Source: Dillenia suffruticosa (taxonomy: Eukaryota; Streptophyta; Magnoliopsida; Dilleniales; Dilleniaceae). From it: DNA of 64,000 bases. The translations under genes were made by a program, and so were the position numbers. Location: assembly GCA_033439265.1 (NCBI GenBank), contig JAVTVX010000017.1, positions 8,640,001 to 8,704,000 on the forward strand. Reading direction: 5' to 3'. Under the pieces are notes generated by a model. The model did not search any database. It saw only the letters and a list, made by a program, of their open reading frames with translations, and was not told where the DNA came from. Below, in pieces: positions 49,138-60,400 of this stretch. Position 1 is the stretch's first letter, and the number at the start of each line of letters is the position of its first letter.

Positions 49138-50279
49138 GCTTGCATTTTGTTTAGGAGATTCGTGGACTCAGCTAGCTAGCTGGCTACTTCAGGCGCATGG
49201 TAGTGTTATTTCTGTTATTTGTAAAGGTTTATCAGTTTGTCATAATGCAAGTGCTAGATGAACAAGGTTTCACAGAAATCATTGACAAAAGGGTAAACTA
49301 TCTGGTGTTGGTGATGCAAGGAAATGAAAGTATGGTTTACAGTATACATTTTGTTCTAACTCTTGATTAAATTAATTGAAAGGCAATGATTGTATGGTTT
49401 CACATTTTGTTATAGCCATATGCTGATGTTAAGTATAACCAAGAGGGAACTGTGATTAGATTTTCTAAAATGGGCATTTAATTTTGTCTCGCAGCTCATT
49501 TACGCTAGGATCTTAAGCAGATAACCCATACCACCGGTCACGATTTAGTCCTTGTAATTGATGGAATTGCTGGAGAGCTCCACCTTAACAGAGTGGTTAT
49601 ATTTCAGAAAATTTTGTTGGACTTTACAACAGAAACAAATCAGGCATTAGTTTGTCAAGGCGATAGCTTAAGATATAACCAGGGATTCCTCTTTTATCTT
49701 TTAATTTCAATGTTTCTTTTTTCTTTTTGGATGGCTAAAAAGAGGAGAGATGACCAACGGAGTTTTCTCCTCCATAAAAAGAGATCATTTATCAATAAGA
49801 TATCATGACAATGCTATGCAAATGCCGCATCGACGCCTCGTTGATCTATTTTTAAAATGTGGTTGATCAAATTGTTTAAATTAAAAATAATTTAAAGCTA
49901 TATTACTCCAAATACATTTCAAAAGTGGATGTATTATTATATCTAAAATTTTCATGACTTGAAAGAGTTACATATTGTACCAAGTTTTTTTTTTTTTTTA
50001 GTACCATGGCTAAACCACCACCCAGTATCCGGAATTTTATCCTGACTAATCTGAATCGACCCCTGCAGGGCCCATTTTATGGGAGCGGGTCTCCCAATAT
50101 TGTTTTTTCCGTGGCTAGAGAGAGTCGAACTCCCAGAAACGAAGGTGTCCATCTCATCAACGTCAACAAATGTCAGTACCAAGTAAGTTTTTTTTAACAC
50201 AACATAAAAGTATCCATGAGTAATAGGATAATTGAGAGAGAGATTTGAATTTAGAACTCTTTTTATACCATCTAAAAAT
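49138..50279. other. STP 3' region and spacer
   Basis: It begins with the probable 3' UTR of the STP gene. No other gene is seen. Near 50006-50180 a stretch containing CGAACTCCCAGA resembles decayed tRNA-like or SINE sequence. Confidence 0.4.
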
Positions 50280-50518
50280 GCTTATAAATTACCAACGTGG
50301 GTTGACTCAACTGGATGTGGGGTTAAGTACCCTTAAACATGACTGAGATTTGACTCCCACTGAGAGTATCGGGTTCTCATGTGTATAGAGCGTTCCCCGT
50401 TGTGAGACCCGCCCTCCGAAATGAGCTACTGTAACTGTCGGATTAGTCAGGGCAAAACCCTAGATATCGGGCGGTGGTATTCAAGACATGAAACCAAAAA
50501 AAAAAAAGCTTATAAATT
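50280..50518 (+). mobile_element. SINE with perfect target-site duplication
   Basis: The element at 50291-50507 (217 bp, A-tail at about 50495-50507) is flanked by the exact 11-base repeat GCTTATAAATT (50280-50290 and 50508-50518). GACTCAACTGG resembles a tRNA A box and GATTTGACTCC a weak B box. The 3' half, GGATTAGTCAGGGC then TATCGGGCGGT and poly(A), is typical of plant Au-type SINEs. The intact duplication suggests it is the youngest SINE here. Confidence 0.8.
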
Positions 50519-52100
50519 GCACTAATTACACCAAAAGGAGTACCAATTTCACGAGCAATAGGATAATTGCAGATGACTTGATACAAGTTTCTCCACATAA
50601 TGATAGAGTCGTCTAGGATTAACATTGGGCCAATTACTAATAAATGAGAGTAGTAAATGATGGTGATCCAACAAGATTGGGGTACTCAGAGGAGGTGAAA
50701 CAGAGCAATCAAAGTTAGGTGGATAGAGTTGTATATGATTAACATTAGGCCAATTGCTAATATATGGGAGTCGTAAATGATGGTGATCCAACAAGATTGG
50801 GGTATTCAGAGGAAGCGAAACAGGGCAATCGAAGATTGGTGTGTGGGAACGGTAGGGCTCCGCTTGCATTTACTTTTCAGCGTGCTCAACTCTCAATGAA
50901 TTTGCATAAATTAATTTTATTAATTTATATATTATAGTTAATGGGTAGATTTTACTTGATTAGATATATAATCATAAAATTCATAATTTTAAATATTACA
51001 AATAATTAGCTAAATTATAATCAGGTAGCAATATTTGTGCAAATGATATCTACCTTACTACTCTATTATTGAGCGACTTGTGAATTTATAAATTTTCACG
51101 TCACAGTGATCATATTTTTTTTTACATTGTTCAATTACACTGGAGACTAAAAACTAACTATTTGATGTGGGTAATAATAATGGGGTTTGTACTAAGAGCC
51201 TCCATAATTTATTTGTCATGAAGAATTTAAAGGGTAGAAAGACTATCACTTGCATTTATAAATGTAGTTGATACACATGGAGAGAGTAAAATATTCAAAT
51301 ATTCAAATCAAATCACTGATCTCTCTTTTTAACATAAAAATTTGTGTAATTTCATACCTCCAAATTTTATAATGTAGAAAAGTTAAAAAGAGATCGGAAA
51401 GCAATTATTTGTTGGTATTTTGTTTTGCTCTCTTTTTTATCTTATTTCTCATTCTTGAATTTTATTTATTTATTTATTTATTTTTTTACATCTTCACTGC
51501 ATCCGACCAATGTTTTAAACCGTTTGAACCAATTGGACCCAAAATTAAAAAAGATGACTATATTCAATCCACGGCCCGAATCACCCGCGGCATCCACTTG
51601 TACCTTTTTTTTGTCATTTATGTACAAATAGGTATAACCGTAGCGAAACATGGCCATGACCCAGCTGAAACGGACGTATTAATTATCAGTACAAATATTG
51701 ATAATTCTCTGTTTTCATCAACTATCAAGTTTAATAGTGCTGGGCCTTGGCGTAGAGCTGAAGAAAAGCGGAAGGGGGAATGTCCATAAAATTGTTTTGG
51801 CTTGTTTTAGTGGAGACCCTTAGTGTACCATTCACAATTTCAGAGTAAGGTGCCATGTAATTTTGGGACGGAAAATGCTTGGCAATTAGGCCTTTTAATA
51901 AATTGCCAAAATTGTCTTTCTCCAAATATATGATTTGACCTATATCATAAAATAAACTCTTCTGCATGCAACGTTATAGTCTGAAAATGGATACTGTTTT
52001 ATATGTATTGAAGTTTTGTCCTAGTTTCAAGAGTCATTTGAAATGAATGAACAAATTAAATCCTCTTCCTTCTTAGAATCGATGCTTCTCAAAATACGTT
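50519..52100. other. Intergenic DNA
   Basis: No supported gene. Near 50620-50830 two copies of about 105 bp (sharing TGATCCAACAAGATTGGGGT) stand in tandem. Small frames at 51409-51789 and 51731-51967 match nothing I know. Confidence 0.4.
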
Positions 52101-52104
52101 GCAA

Positions 52105-52155
<51 letters not shown>

Positions 52156-52331
52156 GTTTGAAAAACTTTAATGAAGGGGAAGAAGAGGTGGGTTGGGAGC
52201 ATTAAACAGAAACCGGTGGTGAGAGTGACGAAGAAAGGTGTTGTGGGAAAGCGAGATCCTTCAATGCTCCTTCTTCAATTCTGCGTTTAAGTGAATTCAT
52301 GTTGGGTTAAAGTAGACAGGTAGACATTCGA

Positions 52332-52372
<41 letters not shown>

Positions 52373-52608
52373 TTCATCTCCTTAAAGACTTTGTAATGGA
52401 GGAGTTTTTGCTCCTTTTTCATGGATTTTCCCCTCATTTTCCATTTATCCGTACTCAAATTCTGTCCTTTACCTCACCTAATGACCCCCTTTTATACAAA
52501 AACTTTCAATAGTATGCTTAGGTCTTTTATTTTATTAGGGCACTAGCAGTGATAACGAGTTGATGACAAGGGGGTCCCTCCCCCAAATTCAAGCCCCTAT
52601 ACCCCACA

Positions 52609-52650
<42 letters not shown>
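52101..52650. repeat. Cluster of three GA/CT microsatellites
   Basis: (GA)n at about 52112-52152, (CT)n at about 52336-52367 and (CT)n at about 52613-52648, the last followed by a short GCGCGCG run. GCAAGATTTGAGAG precedes the first and occurs again in the CFL1 leader at about 53536. Confidence 0.85.
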
Positions 52651-52651
<1 letters not shown>

Positions 52652-53270
52652 GCGCGCGTAGAGCGACCATCATATATACATTATCAAATTAAGTAACAAT
52701 AGAAGACACTAAAAACATCATGAGTGAAGGTGTTCATGTAAGTAGACAAAGTTAAGGAAGGTAGTTGTTAGGAGAAGTTCGGTTAACCTTCGTAATTATA
52801 ACATTCATTTATTGAGATATATAAACATGAGTCATCGGATGTGCTTGTCTTAAATGCGAAGGGGACGTTGAGAGCTTTAAAAGTTTCTGGCTCCTTGAGT
52901 GACCAAAATCTGGAAATTGGAGTTACCATCTATATATTTAAGAGCCCAAGTCATTCAATCCCCCTCTTCTTCAACCGCATACACTCTTACATTGGGAGGG
53001 GGTCCTATGCACGTATTGTTTATTGTTTAAACATTAACTAGCACATCTGAGTGTGTCAACGGATCAAATATGCAACACACACTGAACCTGAGTGGCTTAC
53101 GTGCCGTTTCGCGACTCTGGGTGTGTTTAGAACCGTGAGGAGAGCACCATCCTCCATAGTTCACATGAAGCCAAAGGCCTCTCAATACCTGTATTTATAT
53201 TTGTGTGTATGGTAATGAGAGTCGGGGACATTAAGAGAGAGAAAAGGAGTTGGTTAGAATTTCCAATCCT
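52651..53270. other. Upstream region of the CFL1-like gene
   Basis: No gene. It is probable distal promoter sequence. Confidence 0.4.
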
Positions 53271-53273
53271 AGC

Positions 53274-53280
53274 TATAAAA
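53274..53280 (+). promoter_or_regulatory. TATA box of the CFL1-like gene
   Basis: TATAAAA in the context AGCTATAAAAGCAG, about 390 bases before the start codon. The leader would carry a (CT)n tract (about 53511-53536) followed by a GA-rich stretch. Confidence 0.55.
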
Positions 53281-53665
53281 GCAGCTTTGGATCACTAGGT
53301 AAATGAAGAAGGTAGCCAAGTTGGAAGTGCACGTCATGGAAACGTGGGTCCTCTCATAATTCTCCTTTTAAACCTGCCCTCTCCTTGGATTCTTATACTA
53401 TTAGTTTGTGGCTGCACTCATTCCTCAAATTCAACACCTCCCTATTCCACGAACCGACTCCATACCATTGCATTCCTTTCCTTGAAGACGCCAAGATTAA
53501 TCGATCGGGCTACTCTCTCTCTCTCTCTCTCTCTCTGCAAGATTTGAGAGCGAGAGAGAGCAGAAGGCTAGTAAGTTGCCTACATCTGTTGTAGTTAGGT
53601 GCTTGGATTCTTCATCGTTCGCCGAAAGTTAAAAGAGTGTGAGATAGTTCGATCAATTCAAAGCC

Positions 53666-54419
53666 ATGGTCTCTTTTCAGAGGGATCTCTCTCCCAATCA
53701 GAGCAAAACAACCCCAGAATTTCTGAATTCAAAGAGAAAATGGGAAGAGACGGAAACTGATCAAGGTTTCAAGAAGCGATCAACATGCAAAACAAAACCT
53801 GTGGTGGACGTTGATCTTCAACTTGAGACTCCCGTATTGTCGGATTGGCAACGTTGTCTTAATATCAAGGTGTCACTATATTAGCGCTAAGTTATTGTGT
53901 TCTCGTACTAAATTAAAGTCATATAACTTCATCTCAAGTCTATTTCATTTTATCTCCTGTTTGCCATGCATGCAGTCAGGGCATATATACTTCTACAATA
54001 CAAGAATCCAAAAGAGAACGTCGGAAGATCCGAGGACATGTGCAAAGCGACCGAGTTCTACCCACATGAGCTTAGAGCTTGAACTGAGCCTACCATATGA
54101 CTCACTAAGGCTAAAAGGCTCCGAGGACAACTCAGTGAAGAATAACTCGAGCAGTGTCACACACAATCCCGGTAACACAATGTTGAGTTCCATCGAACAC
54201 CAAAACAACTCATTCAGGTTAAAGCGAACTCTGTCGTGGCTAGCAGCAGAAGAGGATCAAGAAGAGATGTTAGCAGCAGTGTGCGGGCAGTGTCACATGC
54301 TGGTGATAATGTGCAACTCTTCTCCATCCTGCCCAAACTGCAAATTCATGCACCCACCCAATCAAGCCACTCCAAGCTTATTCAAGCCTAGTTTAAGTCT
54401 CTTATGTTGCAAAGACTAG
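53666..54419 (+). CDS. CFL1: CURLY FLAG LEAF 1-like WW/EAR protein
   Basis: Two exons, 53666-53869 and 53976-54419, around a 106-base GT-AG intron, encode 215 residues. A basic N-terminal region (KRKWEE, FKKRS) precedes a WW-like domain that straddles the junction: LSDWQRCLNIK, SGHIYFYNTR and KRTSEDPR. The position of the second WW tryptophan holds Ser. MSLELELSL is an LxLxL EAR-type repression motif. A conserved tail follows: SWLAAEEDQEEM, then CGQCHMLVIMC and CPNCKFMHPP, a cysteine cluster likely to bind zinc. CFL1 proteins are reported to restrain cuticle formation together with class IV HD-ZIP factors. That role here is by homology. Confidence 0.88.
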
Positions 54420-55643
54420 ATTACCTTACCGTAGTCTACCGTCCAAATGATATGGTCTATTATAAAAAAGTGACTATTGCATATATTATTTCCTAAAATC
54501 ATTCTAAATCTCGTGTCCGGAGCACTCGGGCTACGGGTGTACGCAAAGAGCGATGAAGGGTCTAATTTCCACCTTTTCCTTTTTTCGGTGCCCAAACTGG
54601 GTTTTGGTTAAGGATTTGGATGCCCTGGGAAAAACTCAGAGATCCACATTTTGTATGACTATTTATAAGATTACGTCTCTTTCTTCCTCCAATGGTTGTT
54701 TCAGCAGAGAATATTCTACAGCTGATTTTGATTCAGCGACGTTGCAAATCTCGGTTAACCATGCAGTGGCTTGATGGAGCAACAGCGCATGAATATCGGT
54801 GACTGTGAGCAGACAGTGACACCACAAGCATGCAGAAGCCAGAGAAAGAGACGCACATGGAGCACAGATTCGGCACAGAGTGAGTGCCGTTCAGTGCCCA
54901 CGCAACAAGATTAAATCTCCAAGATATAATCTCAGAAGAGCATATAAACCCTAGTAACTGCACATGCAAAGCACAACTATATTGGGATGAGATGGCAACA
55001 AGTCCACCATCCTAGTCTGCTGTATGTGAACTATTACACTGTCTCACCACCATTGGGGTATAGTTCTCAAGAATGAGATCGACACTTCCTTATAACAAGA
55101 ATAAAAAGCTTTTTCTCTACCTTTTTTTGACACTTCCTTATAACACGAAATAAAAGCTTTTTCTCAACATTTTTTTTCATTAAAAACATATGTCAACATT
55201 AAATACTGTTGACAGTTCAATGTGTGTGAGAGATTAAGAAAAAATGAATTAGATAATATGATTAAATAGAGGACGAAAATAGAGAAGGTAATTTTGTCAT
55301 CCACCAGACTCACTTTAATGTAAGTCAAGCTTGCAGTAAAAATATGAAGGAAAAAAATTAAAAAAAAAAAAAAAAAAAAGGGAAAAGAGCAAATGTTTAA
55401 CTGCATCATTGCCACCACTCTTCCGCATGGATTACAATACTTGGGACAAAAGTGACAAAATTTTGATTCCCCATATTCCCAGGATTAGTTTACTAAATCA
55501 TGAGAAAACAGAGAACGATGGTGATACTATGGCTTCAGATTGATTTGCATGTAGTGCCTATTATTAGTACCTGATGGGTCAATTGCTTCTAGTTCTAGCC
55601 AGTCAACTGCAGCGGAAATTGTGGCTTAGCTACTTGCATGGTT
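54420..55643. other. Spacer between convergent CFL1-like and CCR4-like genes
   Basis: Probably the 3' UTRs of both genes. The small frames at 54553-54774 and 54733-54969 are unrecognised and overlap on opposite strands. A poly(A)-rich tract lies near 55355-55380. Confidence 0.4.
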
Positions 55644-57354
55644 TCAAAATAGGCGGTAATGTTCCTGTCCTAAAGGTGGCTTGAAGCTGAAGCGTGCCAT
55701 GAGGGCGATATGGTCGGATGACCAAAGAGGTGATGGAAGACCGCTTCCTAGATCCTCACTGTCCAAAAGCTCCAACAAACCCTCAACCTGTAACTTGTCC
55801 ACTGTTTGAGAATATAAGGAGTTAATATTAGCGAGTACTAACAGCTTATATGGGTGCTGATCAGGGAAAAAAAATGTTAGCATTGGAAAATGACTTGAGG
55901 TTCCAAAAAATGTATGATAAATATTATCCTCCAACTAGCTTTCCACACGCCCCGCCGCCGTGGGGGGGGGGAGGTGGTTGCCAACAAAAATAACATAAGT
56001 TTAAATGCTCCCAACCCATGAGGACGAATCTGGAACTAGCAAAAAGAATACAAGAAATAGTATCATATAAATGCTGCAGCAGAATGAAAACAATTCTGAG
56101 CTACCTGAAGCTTTTGCTAGATATATTCATGATTTGCAGGCTAAAATTATGTATAAAATGTCTTGAGTAATCAAAACTCTCAATTTCATCTTGATGATTA
56201 CCATAGGAATCAGTACCTTGACAGTTGTGGCTGTGTCATAGCTTGCATGCAACCTAAGCATCAGGGCCAGATCCTTCTCGTCTGCCCCCCCCCCCCCCAA
56301 AAAAAAAAAAATTGTCCTCTGAATCCCTCCCTGCTGAGAATTCTGTCAGGGATTCATCTTGAATGCCCAAGGATTTCTTTGCCCCTAATCCTACTACAAA
56401 GCACCTTGGAACCCTATGCCTTGTATTTTTAACTAGGAGAACCTGTTTCCCAACTAAAACAACCTCAGGACAATACATTGACTCTATTACTAAATTATCT
56501 CTTGCCAATAGTCTTTACAACCATATTACCAGTGTCAAAGGCATGTACTTCTCAGCAAGGGAGGACTGATGCAGTACATGCTAAGGACTTGAGGACAGAT
56601 TTCAAGTAGAAATGTTGGAATTAGCAGACAGGACTTTTGCTATAAGCTTTTCTTTTTTTTTTTTTTTGGGTATTACATTATACCGCTTTTGTATGATTAA
56701 AATTGCTCACCGGTACTAATTTTTTTCCTTCCTTTTTTCCATCTCTCAGATTCCTGAAACATTAGGTCCCATGTTCTCTTCATCTCTCTCCACCATTCTA
56801 GACCTTTAAATTAAGGCAAAGTCTAGAATTAACAGGATTAATAGCAAGTTGATTGAATATCCCACTCTATATGTTCTTCGAAGGATGGGTGACAACATGC
56901 CTGCAGCTTTTGTTTTGTGCAATGAAACGACAAGGTGCTTGAGCAACTAAAATGAGAGAGGAAAAATATCTGGTTTCTTTCAAAGTAAACATTTGGAGAC
57001 TACTTGGTCAGAGACCCAATTCAGATGATATGAAGTTTTCTTTGGTAGGAGAAAGCTTATCAGGCTGTTTGCAGATCATTTCCAGAAAAGATGGTTCAAC
57101 ACTGTGGGATAGGGAGTTCAGCGCCAAGTTCCCGTGGACTTTCACAAAGGCTTGGAAAATGTTAATGTTTGAAGAATCTGTATTGCCGAAAGCCATTTCT
57201 TTGTTCTTATTCCGAAAAACCTCAGGCTTTATGGCCCCCATCAGCCTAGGGAGAACTTTTAAGGGTTATCTCCAAGTAGTAGCAAGCGTTAGTTAGCTTT
57301 GTGGATAGAGTGAATTGTCAGTGTTGTCTAATTGTTAATGAGGTGCTGGCTGCC

Positions 57355-57409
<55 letters not shown>

Positions 57410-60400
57410 CATGATGCCTACCATCCTTAGTTCCTTTAGTGCTACCAAAATCAAATCCCTTCTATGAATATTGTCGACCATCAGAAATTCTTCCCTGAGC
57501 TCTGCTATCATCCTTCGGTCCTCTAGTGCTACCAAAATCCTGATCAACCAATTTCCCCTTTCTCTTTTACATTTTTCTTGCAGCAGCTACATGATGCACA
57601 ACTAGCAATGGTATAAAATGCGATCTAGATGTCTTGGAGCCTAAATTATAGGAAAAGATTAAGTGATGCTAACAACTCATGAGATCATTGTTAATCAAGA
57701 TAAAAAATACAAGGTTATAAGGTCCCAAAATCAGGCTATTTGGATCTCCTTAGATCAAGCAAAAACCAAAGGATGGCATGGTGTAATTGTAGGAGATCAA
57801 TTGTACCAAAGCAATCCTTAAGATCCTGTATATGCAGTACCACTACATAGGAGACTTTAAGAGAATTTATGGCTTTATGCCCAAAGTTCCAGACTGCCAA
57901 AAGAGGATAATAAAATGTAGACAGATTTTTGGACAATCCTTGATTGATCTGTACCCAAAAAAGCATGCCGGTGCTAGGACAAGTAAATGCAAGAAGATGA
58001 ACCGTATATATGAGACTATTTTGTTAAACAAGCTCTGCATATTCTCCAGCATTACTTGTATTCTAACAAAATTAAACAAATTCCAGATTAAACCATAAAA
58101 GGAGACTAGACAGCATGCACAATCACAAATTAAGAAGATTCACTGCAGTTACTCAATGGTACAAAGTGCACATAATACCTGTGTAGAAAATGTAGTCCAA
58201 GGTGCCTGAAAATCTTGGTGTGAAATTGGTGAAGAAAGGTTCTTTGGCTTGAGTGTCCATTGGCTTCTTATATCTATCCTCAATCACCCTTGAATCCAGT
58301 AAAGATGAATATGCACTACCCTGGAAAAAAACCCACCCATGTAAGAGGGTAGGATTGTGCAACAATAATTGAAGTTACAACTAATTTAAAACATTTCAGT
58401 TATTTATCATTTCCTGAAAATTTATCTAGGGGAATGAGGAATAAAAATGAAAGATTCTGAAAAGGAAATCTAAGCAAAGATTTCATGTAGGGATCAAATA
58501 ACATCACAACTTTAAGAAGCATGAATTGAAAGACAGATCCTATAGAAAACACAAAATACCATACCAGGGAGATTGAGTGTTGAAGCTTGAGATGCGGAGC
58601 TATGCTATATGGATCTTCCTTAATAGAGTAAACTCTCCGAGTAACAAGAAGATTATAAGGCTCACTGGAACATTGAACAATGGAGCAGAAGTTTTAAGTT
58701 AAACAAATGAATAAATATAGATATCTGCATCATCCATTTAAAATGCAAAGGGCAATATTACATTATGTCTCCTCTGGAAGCCTTAGTTGAAAACATAAGT
58801 CCCATGGAAAGAAAAATAAATTTTTTGGCCAAAGTACAAGTGTCTTCATAAAAAACAAAAATAAAAAAAATGAGTTTTTGAGTGTTATTAGCACTCCTTA
58901 GAAGTTAGAAACAGATTACTAAAAGAAATTGGATGGATAGAATGTGTCAATTTCAGAGTCATCTTCTTAGTTGTCAACAAACTTTATTAGTTTCATTTTA
59001 AATGAAACGATGTGAAATCATGTACATGAAACAAGCAGGCACAAACACAAATGTCTATATTTATATAATGCCTACACTGCAAATGTTTCTGGATCTGCCG
59101 CATGCTATTGAGGTCCTCCAAAAATCTAACTTCTAGGAGCTCAAAAGGCAAGGACCAAGGTTGGACATTGCTCTATTGCTTTATGAAAAGCCTTACAGAA
59201 GGCAAGGGCACCAAACACAGTCACTTCTTTTTGGGAAGTACAGTGGAGAAAAACCATTACTAATGAGAAACCACATGTGGCCGCCTTGGTGAACAAAAGT
59301 AGTTTGAGCAACCATAAAAGCATAAGCTATCTTCCGCTAGATTTCTCTTGGACTAGGATGATGTGCGCTCCTCCACAATTGAAGCACGATACTTCAAAAT
59401 AGAATTTGTGCCTTTGTCCACCTATGCGAAAGACATTTGACTCACCAAACACATTTCAGCTATGAGATGTGGCACATCCAAGTTTTTATTATTAATATTA
59501 ACCTGTGAACAGACATTCCTTTGTAATACTTTTTGATTTAGAGACATTTCAAGGACTTTTTAATCATGACCATGTATAGTTACTCTTAATACAGTCAAGG
59601 TGCTTCTACTGCCTTTTTATGAGAAAAATATTATATCAGAGATAAGAAAGAATGTACAAAAATTTAGAGATAAGAAAGAATGTACAAAAGCTCCTAAGGA
59701 TAATGGAATCTTAGGAGTGACAACAGAGCTCAAAAACAAGGGGCCATAACATGAATGCCCTCCAATCTCTCTTCAACTCTTCCAAACTAAAGGCCTTATA
59801 AATTCCAAAGGCATAAGCCCATAGAGAAGTGGGGGGGGGGAAGGAAAATCTTATCTCACAAAATAGAAGAGTCAATCATCTGATTTCTAAATATCCTTGC
59901 AATCTGCTTTCTCCCAATACACCAAAAAATGGCAAGAAGCGCATACTTACAAAGCAAATGAGCGTCATTCTTCCCACCTAAACTTCTAAATCTCATACGA
60001 AAGAAATGTGGGAGGCTACTTGGACAAACCCAAACATTATCACATATCACCTACCTCTGACAAAGGTATTTTAGGAAGGGCCAATCAATTTAGGCAAAGC
60101 CCTTTTAAGCCTATAGTGAGTTCTTTGCATTTTTACAACATTAGAAATTGGATACTACAGTGATTCTATTTGGTGGAAGGGTGGCGGGAGGGGCAGAAGG
60201 AAGGGCAGTTTACTCTGAAATCCTTTAAGTCCTTTTTCTATTTTTTTTTTATAGGCTGGAGCTCCGTGAGTTGGCCACTCTCATTTTCCTTGGAAAGGGA
60301 TTTGGAAAGTGAAAGCCCCCCTCCAGGTTTCTTTTTTCGGGTGGGAGGCAGTGTGGGAGAGTATTCTTACCTTGGATAATTTGCAAAAATGAGGCATGTT

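Noticed and set aside
51409-51789. 126-codon frame
   Set aside because: The N-terminal half is low-complexity Phe/Leu/Ile from T-rich DNA, and no family resemblance is seen.
56952-57296. 114-codon plus-strand frame in the last CCR4-like intron
   Set aside because: No recognisable domain or splice partner. Kept only as intron content.
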